From contig JAKOZG010000027.1 in assembly GCA_029780115.1 (NCBI GenBank), positions 180,400 through 244,399 on the forward strand: a DNA stretch of 64,000 nt, given 5' to 3'. Shown piece by piece: positions 8,934-18,822 of this stretch. Below the pieces are notes generated by a model. The model had not been told where the DNA came from. It did no database searches and saw nothing but the letters and a program-made list of their open reading frames with translations. This DNA comes from Thermotogota bacterium. GTDB taxonomy: Bacteria; Thermotogota; Thermotogae; Petrotogales; Petrotogaceae. Made by a program: the position numbers and the translations under genes. Every line of letters begins with the position of its first letter. Within the stretch, counting starts at the first letter, position 1.

Positions 8934-9923
8934 ATGGATTTAATAGGTATAATAGAACAGGGACTAATAGCATCTTTGGCAGCTATAGGAGTGTTTATAA
9001 GTTTTAGAGTTATAGACTTACCAGATTTAACACCGGATGGGTCCTATGTATTAGGGGGAGCTGTTAGCATTTCTTTAATGTATGTAGGAGTACCCTGGAT
9101 TTTGTGTTTAGTCTTTGGAGGCTTATTAGCAGGATTTTTTGGCGTGTTAACTGCAATAATCCACAACAAACTAGGAGTTAATTCCCTCCTTGCTAGTATA
9201 TTAATAATGACTATGCTTTATTCAATAAATATTAGAGTTATGAACGGACCAAACATTTCAGTACCAAAAGAAACAGCACCTATGGAAGAGGCTCGATATA
9301 CAGAAAAAACAAAATTAGACGATCTTTTGGGAATAAAATCAAGCACCTCAATTTCAGAGGTAGATACAACAAAACAAACTAAAAAAACTCTTTCACCATT
9401 TCGAGAAAAGTCAGGATATAATTCAACAATCTTAATAAGTTTAATAGTTTTGATTTCAGTTTTTAGCACTATTATCTTTCTTAGGACAGAATTTGGTATT
9501 GCATTGAGGGGATATGGTGGAAACAAAGAAGGCATTAAAAATTTAGGAATAAACCCAGAATTAATGAGTATTGTGGGGCTGTTTTTGGGTAATTTCTATG
9601 CAGGTTTAGCAGGTTCTTTATTCTCTATGTACGGCGGTTTTGCAGATGTTAACATGGGACAGGGAATTGTAGTTACTTCATTGGCGGCGGTTATACTAGG
9701 GGAAATAATTTTTGGAAGATTCCATTTGTTTTATAACATGATGTGTCCTGTAATAGGAGCAGTTGTTTACCAAATACTTCTAGCTTTGGCGATGAGATAT
9801 GGTTATACAATAGGATTTCAGTCTAGTGACATGAAATTGGTTACCTCCCTGTTTATAATAATAGTTATAGGTTTAAGGAGGGTAGAAGTAAGAAAATGGT
9901 TGAACTTAAAAACATCAGAGTAG
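8934..9923 (+). CDS. trpY: ABC transporter permease, predicted tryptophan importer (TrpY type)
   Basis: Membrane permease of 329 residues related to the branched-chain amino acid/LivH type. DLPDLTPDGSYVLGGAVSI near the N-terminus and NFYAGLAGSLFSMYGGFADVNMGQGIV near the end are typical of the permease that pairs with PF04392 binding proteins. A hydrophilic insert of roughly 50 residues (about 110-160, Thr/Lys rich) separates the membrane helices. It begins five nt after trpX and overlaps the ATPase gene by 28 nt. Confidence 0.87.
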   Translation: MDLIGIIEQGLIASLAAIGVFISFRVIDLPDLTPDGSYVLGGAVSISLMYVGVPWILCLVFGGLLAGFFGVLTAIIHNKLGVNSLLASILIMTMLYSINIRVMNGPNISVPKETAPMEEARYTEKTKLDDLLGIKSSTSISEVDTTKQTKKTLSPFREKSGYNSTILISLIVLISVFSTIIFLRTEFGIALRGYGGNKEGIKNLGINPELMSIVGLFLGNFYAGLAGSLFSMYGGFADVNMGQGIVVTSLAAVILGEIIFGRFHLFYNMMCPVIGAVVYQILLALAMRYGYTIGFQSSDMKLVTSLFIIIVIGLRRVEVRKWLNLKTSE

Positions 9924-10627
9924 TTTATAATAAGAATCAAACTAATGAAAAAAAAGCTTTGGATGGATTGAATTTAACGATAAAAAAGGGAGAGTATGTA
10001 ACAATAATTGGGCCTAATGGAGCTGGAAAAACGACTCTATTAAAGATTTTAACTGGAGAAATTCATCCAGAAGAGGGTGATTATGTATTAAATGGAAGAG
10101 ATATTAAACACCCCAAACCATATAAGCTTTTTAGAAATGTAGGAATAGTATATCAAGAACCAGATCGAGGGGTATTTCCTGATTTAACCATCGAAGAGAA
10201 CTTAATACTAGGATCAAAGAAAGGAAATAGGTTCTTCTCTTTTGGGAAATATCAGGGATTGGAATTGCTCAAGTCTTTAAATATGGGATTAGAAGACAGA
10301 TTAAAAACAAAAGTTAAAGAATTATCTGGTGGTCAAAAGCAAGCCCTTGCGATGATTTTGGCTGCAATCACATATCCAGACCTGCTTTTATTAGATGAAC
10401 ATACAGCTGCATTAGATCCAAAAAATGTTGAGAAGGTAATGGAATTAACTTTGAAAATCAATACTGAAATGGGTTTAACAATCCTCATGGTAACGCATAA
10501 CATGAAAATAGTGGAAAAGTACGCTAAAAGAATAGTTGAGATAAAAGAAGGAATAGTGACAAGAGATTTTATGTACGAAAGACCTCAATCACAAGTTGGC
10601 ACCGACAGAATAAGAGCTTCTTTATAA
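9896..10627 (+). CDS. trpZ: ABC transporter ATP-binding protein, predicted tryptophan importer (TrpZ type)
   Basis: ATPase subunit of the importer, 243 residues. Walker A is GPNGAGKTT, the signature is LSGGQKQA, Walker B is LLLLDEHTAALDP, and the switch His is in VTHNMK. Glu after the Walker B Asp is kept, while the usual DEP is DEH. It starts at ATG 9896 within the end of the permease gene. A strong terminator follows about 90 nt downstream, closing the operon. Confidence 0.92.
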   Translation: MVELKNIRVVYNKNQTNEKKALDGLNLTIKKGEYVTIIGPNGAGKTTLLKILTGEIHPEEGDYVLNGRDIKHPKPYKLFRNVGIVYQEPDRGVFPDLTIEENLILGSKKGNRFFSFGKYQGLELLKSLNMGLEDRLKTKVKELSGGQKQALAMILAAITYPDLLLLDEHTAALDPKNVEKVMELTLKINTEMGLTILMVTHNMKIVEKYAKRIVEIKEGIVTRDFMYERPQSQVGTDRIRASL

Positions 10628-10716
10628 AATTAGTAAAAAACGGAGTATAAATTTTGTACGTGACTCTCAATATGCGCCCCTATAATCTCCAATAACGGGG
10701 CCCCGTTCGGTCGGAA

Positions 10717-10747
10717 GAGACGCCCTAATACGGCGTCTCGTTTTTTT
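10717..10747 (+). terminator. Intrinsic terminator of the trpXYZ-like operon
   Basis: GAGACGCC (10717-10724) pairs perfectly with GGCGTCTC (10732-10739) and is followed by G and seven T. Just upstream, ACGGGGCCCCGT (10695-10706) is a self-complementary palindrome that could form a second hairpin. Confidence 0.9.
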
Positions 10748-10803
10748 AAAGATGTTCGAGAAATACAATAATTTAGTTTGTAGTCTAGTAAAATTTATTT
10801 TTA

Positions 10804-10834
10804 TTGAAAATGAAAAAACTTTGTATGATATAAT
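10804..10834 (+). promoter_or_regulatory. Possible promoter of the helicase-nuclease gene
   Basis: TTGAAA (10804-10809) and TATAAT (10829-10834) precede the ATG at 10890. The 19-bp spacer is longer than ideal, so only the -10 hexamer is convincing. Confidence 0.45.
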
Positions 10835-10889
10835 AATTGCAGAATGTAAAAATATAAAACATTAAAAAATTAAAAGGATTGAGCAGTAA

Positions 10890-13800
10890 ATGGGTATAAA
10901 AAGAGTGGATATATACTGGGAAATAGAAAATCCTGATAGAAACTTTTTCATCTCAGCATCAGCTGGAACAGGCAAAACTTATTTATTAACACAATACTAC
11001 CTTAAAATTTTAGAAGCAAATTTTCCCAACGCTGATATAGTTGAAAATATACTTGCTGTTACTTTCACCAACAAAGCTGCTGCTGAAATGAAAAACAGAA
11101 TAATGGAATCTGTATTGCAAAAATCTAGAGATGATCCTCCTCCTGGTTATGACAAACTTGAATGGACTAGATACTGGAATGAAATTAAAGTAAATTTATC
11201 TAGATCGTGGATTAGAACTATCGATAGTTTTTGTTCTCGAATAATACGAGAAAACAATATAGTAATAGGTGTCGACCCAAATTTTATTATCATGAATGAT
11301 TTTCAAAAAAACAGAGAAATTGAAAAATCAGTTTTTTCTGCATTAAGGTTGGTGTTGGAATTATATGAAGATAAAGACATTGAATGGATAAACTCGTTAT
11401 CCACAAAAAGAAAAGATAATACAGAAAAATACATAAAAGAACTGGAAGTAGAAAAAAAGAGGTTTAAATCTACTTTTAAATATATGTTAAAAGAAATGGG
11501 ACTGGACCAATTAAAAAACGCTATAAATGAGATTATAAATAACTGGAGATTAGAAATTTCAAGGGTAAACCTTATTGAAGATTTTCCGCTATCAGATTCA
11601 TCTTTTAGCGAAAGATATAAAAACATTTTGTGGTTATTGAGAATAATTTCTCTTATTGCATGTGAATTCTTCTTAGAGCAGACTGTGGATCTTTTCATGT
11701 ATGACTTTAAAGCTGTGTTAGAAAAAGTTTTAGAGATATTTGAGGAGCCCTTAATTCTCAAAAAATATCAAGATAAATTTAAGTATATAATAGTAGATGA
11801 ATTTCAAGATACCAATTATTTGCAAAAAGAGATTTTTGATAAGCTACATACTAAGGAAAATTATTTCTTCTATGTAGGAGACAGAAAACAGTCAATTTAT
11901 AGGTTTAGAGGCGCGGATGTCTCCGTTTTTTCTAAGACCTTAGCTGATTCAAAAAATTCTTCAGAAGAAATTCTTCTTGGAGAACTTACCATAAACAGAA
12001 GATCTCACAAAGAAATAATAGATTTTGCCAATTTTATTTCAGAAAACGTTTTATTCAACAAGGAAAATATTAAGATGGAAGATATAGATCCCATTTTGTT
12101 AGAATCTTTTTCCTTTAATTCTGGAGACACGTTTCTTCCAGAAATTCCTCCCAGAGAAGATGAAGTTATTCCTTCATTAACAGATTCAGATAAAAAAAGA
12201 ATTAAATATGTGACCGTTAATGAAGACGAAGAGATGAAGTTGAGTAAAAGGGAGGATCGTGTTTTGTATGAATCTGAAACTATTGCAAAAGTAATAAAAA
12301 AATTGATAGGTCAAGAAAATGACTTTTTGGTGAGAACAAATGGCGAGTTAAGTTATGAAAGAAGAAAAATTGAACCTAAGGATATAGTTGTACTCGCAAA
12401 AGAATTAAAATACTCTGAAAAAGTTATCAGAGAAGTTTTTTCAAGATATGATATTCCTTTTTACATATCAGGAAGCAAATCTTTTTATAGCAGACCAGAA
12501 ATACAAGCAATATTTGTAGCTATAAGTTGTGTTCAAAATCCTTACAATAACTATGAATTTGTTAAATATATGATGTCACTGTTGGTAGGAATGAGTTTTC
12601 AAGATTTATCAAAATTGGTTCAATACCAAGAAGGTTCATTTTTTGAAACATTCGAAAAAATAAAAGACATGTTTTCTGATGATATAGTTAACAGCTATGA
12701 AGTTTTAAAAAAATATAAAGATCTTAAATATTATTTGACCCCGGCTGCAATATTCAAAGGAATAATAAATGAAAACAACTATTTTTTAAAACTATCACTA
12801 ACAAGTGAACCAGAAGTAGCGATATCTAACGTTAAAAAACTAATGAATGAAGCTGAAAATTATAACAATATAGCGAATTCTTTTTCAGAATTAGTAAGAT
12901 ATTTAAAAAGCGCAACCTCTCTTTCAGAAGAGGAAGCTTCTATTGAAGATGAGACTTCTAATAGTGTAAAAGTGATGACCATCCATAAAGCCAAGGGATT
13001 AGAATTCCCTATAGTAATATTGATGGGCTTACATAACGATATAAGATTTAAAAAAATTCACGATTATGTTGATATAGAATTTTCACTGCCAGATGCCGAC
13101 GGTAAAAGATACTATCTTCTTAAAAATAGAGCTTTTGATGGAATATTTCAAGAAAGTGATAACTGGATTTTAAAATGGTTTAAAAATAATGATTTTTTAG
13201 AGTTAACAGAAGCCCACAGGCTCACCTACGTTGGTATAACAAGGGCAAAAGATTTGCTTATTCCTATTTTAGTTTCAGCGGATAAAAAAGAATCTTACAA
13301 TAACTTTTTTGAAATTAATAGAGATGGGCATCTGGATATGGTGGATGTAATCGATAGTGCTGATATAGAACTTAAGGATGAAGAAGAACAAACTAGCAAA
13401 ATTTACTCCGATATTTTATTTAAAGAGGTTCCTCAAGAAAATCTAAAAGATTTTAGAAATTTAGCTTACAAGCAATATATAGCTCCTACTTATTTAATTC
13501 AAGAAGTTAAGCCTTCAGAATTACAGATGGCAGAAGATTTGGAAGATAGCCAAATTAGTTTATCTTTTACCTTCAAACCCGATAAATTGTTCTCTGAGCA
13601 AACGCTATTGACAAAAGGTTCAGAGTTGCACAAAAAATTATGCAGTGCCCAAAATCTAAGCCATATAAAGAATATGATAGAGAACAAAGAATTGCCAGAG
13701 GGGTTTGATGAATTAGAAATAATTAAAAAGGCCTTTTCACCAGAACCTAATAAGATTATAAAAAATGAGTGGCGACTTATGAAAAGTGTAAAATATCAAG

Positions 13801-14075
13801 ACAGAGAATATATGCTTTTTGGAATTCCTGATAAAGTAATAATTCAAAATGGAGAAATAGAGATTCTAGATTACAAATTTTCAGACTTGAATGATCCAAA
13901 AAAGATAAAAGATTATAATTTTCAAATTCAATTTTATTTATATTTACTTAAAGATTTTGGCAAACCAAAAGCTGGCTATATAGTTAGTTTAAAAACATTA
14001 ATGGAACCAATAAAGATAGTATACAACGATAATTTTGAAGAAATTCTCTTAAGTATCTTAAAAGAGATAGAGTGA
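10890..14075 (+). CDS. UvrD-family helicase with C-terminal RecB nuclease domain (AddA/RecB-like)
   Basis: Predicted double-strand-break resection enzyme. Helicase motifs appear in order: Walker A SASAGTGKTYLL (about residue 24), LAVTFTNKAAAEMKNRI (Ia), IIVDEFQDTNYLQ (II), YVGDRKQSIYRFRGAD (III), VMTIHKAKGLEFPIVIL (V) and LTYVGITRAKDLL (VI). The C-terminus carries a PDDEXK nuclease: GIPDKVIIQNGEIEILDYKFS has the D...ExLDYK pattern and QIQFYLYLL the later Gln-Tyr motif. The 1061 residues fit AddA. It begins at ATG 10890 after AAAGGA. No AddB-like partner is adjacent, so it stands alone here; the family is sure, the exact subunit name less so. Confidence 0.88.
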   Translation: MGIKRVDIYWEIENPDRNFFISASAGTGKTYLLTQYYLKILEANFPNADIVENILAVTFTNKAAAEMKNRIMESVLQKSRDDPPPGYDKLEWTRYWNEIKVNLSRSWIRTIDSFCSRIIRENNIVIGVDPNFIIMNDFQKNREIEKSVFSALRLVLELYEDKDIEWINSLSTKRKDNTEKYIKELEVEKKRFKSTFKYMLKEMGLDQLKNAINEIINNWRLEISRVNLIEDFPLSDSSFSERYKNILWLLRIISLIACEFFLEQTVDLFMYDFKAVLEKVLEIFEEPLILKKYQDKFKYIIVDEFQDTNYLQKEIFDKLHTKENYFFYVGDRKQSIYRFRGADVSVFSKTLADSKNSSEEILLGELTINRRSHKEIIDFANFISENVLFNKENIKMEDIDPILLESFSFNSGDTFLPEIPPREDEVIPSLTDSDKKRIKYVTVNEDEEMKLSKREDRVLYESETIAKVIKKLIGQENDFLVRTNGELSYERRKIEPKDIVVLAKELKYSEKVIREVFSRYDIPFYISGSKSFYSRPEIQAIFVAISCVQNPYNNYEFVKYMMSLLVGMSFQDLSKLVQYQEGSFFETFEKIKDMFSDDIVNSYEVLKKYKDLKYYLTPAAIFKGIINENNYFLKLSLTSEPEVAISNVKKLMNEAENYNNIANSFSELVRYLKSATSLSEEEASIEDETSNSVKVMTIHKAKGLEFPIVILMGLHNDIRFKKIHDYVDIEFSLPDADGKRYYLLKNRAFDGIFQESDNWILKWFKNNDFLELTEAHRLTYVGITRAKDLLIPILVSADKKESYNNFFEINRDGHLDMVDVIDSADIELKDEEEQTSKIYSDILFKEVPQENLKDFRNLAYKQYIAPTYLIQEVKPSELQMAEDLEDSQISLSFTFKPDKLFSEQTLLTKGSELHKKLCSAQNLSHIKNMIENKELPEGFDELEIIKKAFSPEPNKIIKNEWRLMKSVKYQDREYMLFGIPDKVIIQNGEIEILDYKFSDLNDPKKIKDYNFQIQFYLYLLKDFGKPKAGYIVSLKTLMEPIKIVYNDNFEEILLSILKEIE

Positions 14076-14240
14076 CAAAGGCATTAGAAATATTGGAATG
14101 AGTATCTTCAGGATGGTAGGGGTAGGAAATACGGGACTTTCACCAAGGCTTTTCTACTTCGGTTAAAACATAGACAGATATATTTTTAGAGTTTCAACGA
14201 GGACATCAAGATCTATGTGGAAGGCATTTTAGAAATGGGA

Positions 14241-14300
14241 TTTTTCTAAAAATAAGATTTTGAATTTATAAGAGGTACAAGGGTTGAGCCCTCTCCCCCT
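14241..14300 (+). repeat. Dispersed intergenic repeat, copy 1
   Basis: Contains CTAAAAATAAGATTTTGAAT followed by a GC-richer core AGGGTTGAGCCCTC that can form a small hairpin (AGGG with CCCT). The same layout recurs at 41218, 41328, 46691, 49940 and 60383. The rest of the 337-nt gap between the helicase gene and the peptidase gene (14076-14412) shows no ORF or other signal I can support. Confidence 0.75.
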
Positions 14301-14412
14301 TTTGGTAGGAGAACCCAAAAACTGTAAGGAGTTGCTACATGAGTGCCTTTGAATAAAAAGCGGTTTAAAATTTCAAATGTAGCTATTAACTTAATCAAAG
14401 GAGGAAGGAAAA

Positions 14413-15636
14413 ATGAAAAACAAGATAAGCAAAAAAGTTGATTTTCTGAGCCAAGAAATCATTAATAGTTGTAAAAAATTCATTTCTATAAATTCAGTTA
14501 ATCCTAGAACAGGGGGGCCTGGTGAAAAAGAAGCAGCCGAATGGTTAGAATCTTTACTAAAAGGATGGGCTTTTGATGAGATTAAAAGATATGATGCCCC
14601 AGACAAAGAGGTTGAATATGGATATAGGCCTAATATTATCTCGATATATAAAGGGAAGAATCCAGAAAAGACTATTTGGTATGTCACCCACATGGATAAA
14701 GTTCCTGCCGGAGATTTGAGTCTATGGGAAACAGATCCCTTTACACCTGTAGAAAAAGACGGGAAGATATTTGGACGCGGAAGTGAAGATAATGGTGCAT
14801 CACTAATAGCAACTATATATGCAGTAAAAAGTATTATGGACCTCGGAATTAGGCCAAAAAATAATATTGCAATAGCTTTAGTTTCTGATGAAGAAACAGG
14901 TTCAGATTATGGAATAAAATATCTTCTGAAGCAAGAAATATTTAATAAAGAGGATTGGTTCTATGTACCAGATGCAGGGAATAGTAGAGGAGATTTTATC
15001 GAAATTGCAGAAAAGTCGATAATGTGGGTAAAAATTACTACGCTAGGTAAGCAAGGGCATGCTTCAATGCCTAATGTTTCAATAAATGCCCATCGTGCTG
15101 GTATGGAATTTGCTTTGGCGTGTGACAAGTACGTACATGAAAATTATAATTTAAAAGATGACTTATTTGATTATCCCTATTCATCTTTTGAACCAACAAA
15201 AAAAGTTGCTAATGTAGAGAATGTTAATACAATTCCAGGAACAGACATAATATACTTTGATGGAAGAATATTGCCAAATTATGACATAGATGAATTGATC
15301 GAGGACTTAAAAAAGCTTTCAAGAGAATTCGAAAAAAAGTTAAATGTTAAGATAAATATCGAACCTTACCATATAGAAAAGGCTGCCTCACCAACTTCAC
15401 AAGATCATCCATCAATCCTTCTGCTAAAAGATAGTATAAAAGAATTAAGGAACTTCGAACCATTTGTTGGAGGAATAGGTGGTGGTACATGTGCAGCAAT
15501 TGTTAGAGCAGCGGGATTTCCTGCAGTAGTATGGTCTACAAAAGATGGTACTGCTCATCAGCCTAACGAATACGTGAAGATCGAAAATTTAATAAATGAT
15601 ACAAAAGTTTTTGGATATTTAATGTCTCAATTGTAG
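14413..15636 (+). CDS. M20-family zinc metallopeptidase (ArgE/DapE/YgeY-like)
   Basis: Cytoplasmic di-metal amidohydrolase of 407 residues, likely a dipeptidase or deacylase. Metal ligands are visible in VTHMDKVPAGD (His), GRGSEDNGASL (bridging Asp), SDEETGSDYG (catalytic Glu and ligand) and the C-terminal GTAHQPNEYV (His). The lid/dimerisation domain lies near GKQGHASMPN. The HMDKVP and SEDNG forms resemble the YgeY/hydrolase subgroup rather than ArgE itself. It starts at ATG 14413 after an extended AGGAGGAAGG. The substrate cannot be deduced. It leads a probable operon with the CBS-ACT protein, glgA and galT. Confidence 0.85.
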   Translation: MKNKISKKVDFLSQEIINSCKKFISINSVNPRTGGPGEKEAAEWLESLLKGWAFDEIKRYDAPDKEVEYGYRPNIISIYKGKNPEKTIWYVTHMDKVPAGDLSLWETDPFTPVEKDGKIFGRGSEDNGASLIATIYAVKSIMDLGIRPKNNIAIALVSDEETGSDYGIKYLLKQEIFNKEDWFYVPDAGNSRGDFIEIAEKSIMWVKITTLGKQGHASMPNVSINAHRAGMEFALACDKYVHENYNLKDDLFDYPYSSFEPTKKVANVENVNTIPGTDIIYFDGRILPNYDIDELIEDLKKLSREFEKKLNVKINIEPYHIEKAASPTSQDHPSILLLKDSIKELRNFEPFVGGIGGGTCAAIVRAAGFPAVVWSTKDGTAHQPNEYVKIENLINDTKVFGYLMSQL

Positions 15637-15679
15637 GAAAATAGAATTCTTTAACTTTATGGTTATTGGGGGCCGGAAA

Positions 15680-16294
15680 ATGTACATCAAATTATGGCAG
15701 AATACTCATTTTGAAAAAATAGACTACTATGAAACAATCCAGGAGGCTGTAAATAGGCTTATTTCCATCGGAGACGCACTTATGGTTATAAGACGAGACG
15801 GCACTTTGTATAATCTTTTATCGCAAAGTGATATGGAGTTTTTGAAAACTTATGATCCAAATAAAAGATTAATAGAGATTCTGGATCCAACTGATAGTTT
15901 TCTATTTGATGATGATTTAGTGGAAGATGCCTTAGTGATTATGTTAGATAATCGAGTTAAAGTTTTACCTGTTGTTGATAGTGAACTGTATCCTGTTGGC
16001 ACCTTTGGCTTTTTTGAATTATTAAAAGCGTTTAAAACAATTTCTGCAATGGATGAGGCAGGTACACGAGCGATTATAAAGATTAAAGACGAACCAGGAG
16101 AGTTAAATAAGGTTTTGAGCGTGTTTGCTCAAGAGAAAATCAATGTTTTATCATTGATGACCGCTAAGATATCAGAAAACAAAAGAATGGTTAGTTTAAA
16201 ACTAGGTATTAAAGATATAAATAAAATCTCAGAAATCTTAGAAGATCAAGAAATCGAATATGAAGGGATTTATGAAGAAGACAAGAGTAGGTAA
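15680..16294 (+). CDS. CBS domain - ACT domain regulatory protein
   Basis: About 204 residues. The N-terminal two thirds look like a paired CBS module (VNRLISIGDALMVIRRDGTLYNLL and VEDALVIMLDNRVKVLPVVD). The C-terminal third is an ACT domain (IIKIKDEPGELNKVLSVFAQEKINVLSL, in pieces). Such proteins sense adenine nucleotides through CBS and an amino acid or other small ligand through ACT. I start it at ATG 15680; an in-frame ATG at 15659 has no ribosome site, while GGGGGCCGG precedes 15680. A CBS-ACT gene near glgA and galT is also what I recall from Thermotoga. Confidence 0.8.
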   Translation: MYIKLWQNTHFEKIDYYETIQEAVNRLISIGDALMVIRRDGTLYNLLSQSDMEFLKTYDPNKRLIEILDPTDSFLFDDDLVEDALVIMLDNRVKVLPVVDSELYPVGTFGFFELLKAFKTISAMDEAGTRAIIKIKDEPGELNKVLSVFAQEKINVLSLMTAKISENKRMVSLKLGIKDINKISEILEDQEIEYEGIYEEDKSR

Positions 16295-16334
16295 CATAGG
16301 TAATAAAAGAATATCAAAGTAAGGGGGTTCTTTT

Positions 16335-17780
16335 GTGAAAATAGCATATGTGTCATATGAGGTTTCTCCATACGCTAAAGCAGGAGGATTGGCAGATGTA
16401 GCAGGTGCTTTACCTATATATCTAAAAAAAGCGGGAGCAGAATCCTATGTAATTATGCCTTTCCACAAAACTATTGAAAATAATTTTGATGTTTCTCAAT
16501 TTAAATTGGTTAAAGAAAATTTAGTGACAGATTCTCATAGTTATAAAGGTCCTTTTTCTGTATATCAAAGCTACTTACCGAACTCAGATGTGAAAATATA
16601 CTTCATAAAAACAGACCAACTATTTGATTCAAAAAATATTTATGATGAAGATAACATATTTTTAAAAACGTCCTTTTTCTGTGATGCTTCCTTAAAAACA
16701 ATAAAAGAAATTGAACCGGATACAAATGTGATAAATGTAAATGATTGGCATACTTCTTTGATTCCTGTGTATCTAAAGACCAATTATTATGAGGATGTTT
16801 TACTTCGAAAAAAGGCAACGGTGTTAACTATTCATAATATTGGATATCAAGGATTATTTGAATCAAATGTACTTTCGATAGCAGGGTTGCCCTCTTATCT
16901 GTTTAATATGGAAGCTTTAGAATTTTATGGAAAAGTAAACATATTAAAAGGCGGAATTATGTTTAGCGATGTGATTAACACTGTAAGTCCAACTTATGCA
17001 AAAGAAATACAAACGAAAGAGTATGGGTTTGGCTTAGAAGGGATTTTAAAGATACGATCTGATGATCTGTATGGGATATTAAATGGGATAGACTACTCCA
17101 TTTACAATCCATTAACAGATCCGTATATTTTTTATCCAATAAAAACTTATGAAGACAAATTAAAAAATAAAAGAAAATTGCAAGAATATTGTAAGCTTCC
17201 TCAAAAAAATAACACTTCGATCATTTCTTTTATAGGCAGATTATATGAGCAAAAAGGTGTAGATTTAATGACAAATATGATAAAATATTTACTTCTTGCC
17301 GATGTGCAATTTGTACTTCTTGGAACAGGAAATGAAACTTATGAACATTTTTTTAAGTCCTTAGAAAATGAGTTTCCAAAAAAAGTATCCATAAATATTA
17401 CTTTTGATACGGATTTAGCTCAAAAAATATATGCTGGATCTGATATTTTTCTCATGCCATCAAGATACGAACCATGTGGACTAGGTCAAATGTACTCAAT
17501 GAGATATGGAACAATTCCAGTTGTTAGATATACTGGAGGATTACAAGATACAGTTTTGGAATTTGATCCAGTTTCAAAAGCTGGGACAGGTTTTGGTTTT
17601 TATGAATATAGTGAAAGTGCTTTGTTATACACTACTTTGAAAGCTATTTATTATCATCAAAAGAAAAAGGATGATTGGAAAATATTATTTAAAAACTGTA
17701 TGAGTGCAGATTTTTCATACGAAAAAACTGCAAAAGAATATATAGAACTCTACAAAAAAGCAATGGCCAAAAAAAGTTAA
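16335..17780 (+). CDS. glgA: Glycogen synthase (GT5)
   Basis: ADP-glucose-dependent alpha-1,4-glucan synthase of 481 residues. The N-terminal KAGGLADVAGALP is the KxGGL nucleotide-sugar motif, NVNDWHTSLIPVYLK and TIHNIGYQGLF are GT5 markers, and the C-terminal Rossmann domain has SRYEPCGLGQMYSMRYGTIP with TGGLQDTV. It starts at GTG 16335 after AAGGGGG. It sits between a CBS-ACT regulator and galT, which suggests coordinated glycogen/galactose-sugar metabolism. No branching or ADP-glucose pyrophosphorylase gene is in the window. Confidence 0.95.
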   Translation: MKIAYVSYEVSPYAKAGGLADVAGALPIYLKKAGAESYVIMPFHKTIENNFDVSQFKLVKENLVTDSHSYKGPFSVYQSYLPNSDVKIYFIKTDQLFDSKNIYDEDNIFLKTSFFCDASLKTIKEIEPDTNVINVNDWHTSLIPVYLKTNYYEDVLLRKKATVLTIHNIGYQGLFESNVLSIAGLPSYLFNMEALEFYGKVNILKGGIMFSDVINTVSPTYAKEIQTKEYGFGLEGILKIRSDDLYGILNGIDYSIYNPLTDPYIFYPIKTYEDKLKNKRKLQEYCKLPQKNNTSIISFIGRLYEQKGVDLMTNMIKYLLLADVQFVLLGTGNETYEHFFKSLENEFPKKVSINITFDTDLAQKIYAGSDIFLMPSRYEPCGLGQMYSMRYGTIPVVRYTGGLQDTVLEFDPVSKAGTGFGFYEYSESALLYTTLKAIYYHQKKKDDWKILFKNCMSADFSYEKTAKEYIELYKKAMAKKS

Positions 17781-17826
17781 ATTCTAAGACTTAAAAAAAT
17801 TACAATAGGTAGGTGGCGCATATAAA

Positions 17827-18822
17827 ATGATAGAACTGCGGAAAGATCCTATAGTAAGGAGATGGGTTATTATATCTTCAGAAAGGTCAAAAAGGCCCAT
17901 GGATTTTAAGAAGAACGTGGAAGAGCCAGAGACAATTTTTTGCCCTTTTGATTACGGAAATGAATACAGTACCCCTCCTGAAGTTTTAGCTTTCAGAGAT
18001 CCTTCTTCAAAGCCAAACTCTTCTGGTTGGTGGCTTAGAGTTGTTCCAAATAAGTTTCCAGCCTTAAGTACAGAGCACGAATTAAAAAAACAAGGATACG
18101 GTATATATGATAAAATGACAGGATATGGATATCATGAAGTAATAATTGAAACACCTGAACATAACACGTCTCTTGCTAAGATGCCGGAAAGTCAAATTAA
18201 AGAAATAATGTGGGCTTATGTTAAAAGATTTCAAGAAATCAGAAAAGATAAAAATATTAAATATATTCAAATATTTAAAAACAAAGGAAGAGAAGCAGGA
18301 GCTACCCTTTCCCACCCACATTCACAGCTCATAGCAACACCAATGGTTCCCATCACAATACGTTCAGAAATAGAAGGTGCCAATTCTTATTATGATTTTA
18401 GAGAAAGATGTGTATTTTGCGATATAATTTCCCAAGAATTAACTGAAAAGGTTAGAGTTGTGTTCAAAACAAAAGAATTTGTAGTAATTGAGCCCTACGC
18501 TTCTCGATTTCCTTATGAAACCTGGATATTACCTTTAAAACATTCCCATGATTTTGGAAGTATAGAAGCAAATCCTCCCATAGTTGAAGATCTGGCAAAA
18601 GCTATTTCAATCATAGCCAAAAAGTTTGAGAAAAAGATTGATGACCCTCCTTTTAATCTAGTTATACATACAGCACCTTTTGTAGAAGGACTTGAAATTT
18701 ACTATCATTGGCACATTGAAATAATACCAAGACTAACGAATATTGCGGGTTTTGAATGGGGTACAGGATTTAACATTAATCACATAGCTCCCGAACAAGC
18801 TTGTGCAGATTTAATTGAGTAA
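17827..18822 (+). CDS. galT: Galactose-1-phosphate uridylyltransferase
   Basis: Leloir-pathway enzyme exchanging UMP between UDP-glucose and galactose-1-phosphate. SHPHSQLIATP contains the active-site HPH with its nucleotidylated His. The N-terminal LRKDPIVRRWVIIS and ERPMDF-like start are family typical, and HWHIEIIPRLTN supplies the late HIE motif. The 331 residues match. It starts at ATG 17827 after AGGTGG and lies 46 nt behind glgA. No obvious terminator follows before the gene-free stretch. Confidence 0.94.
   Translation: MIELRKDPIVRRWVIISSERSKRPMDFKKNVEEPETIFCPFDYGNEYSTPPEVLAFRDPSSKPNSSGWWLRVVPNKFPALSTEHELKKQGYGIYDKMTGYGYHEVIIETPEHNTSLAKMPESQIKEIMWAYVKRFQEIRKDKNIKYIQIFKNKGREAGATLSHPHSQLIATPMVPITIRSEIEGANSYYDFRERCVFCDIISQELTEKVRVVFKTKEFVVIEPYASRFPYETWILPLKHSHDFGSIEANPPIVEDLAKAISIIAKKFEKKIDDPPFNLVIHTAPFVEGLEIYYHWHIEIIPRLTNIAGFEWGTGFNINHIAPEQACADLIE

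Noticed and set aside
11303..11761. 152-codon minus-strand ORF inside the AddA-like gene
   Set aside because: Antisense shadow, Ser/Phe/Ile-rich, no ribosome site.
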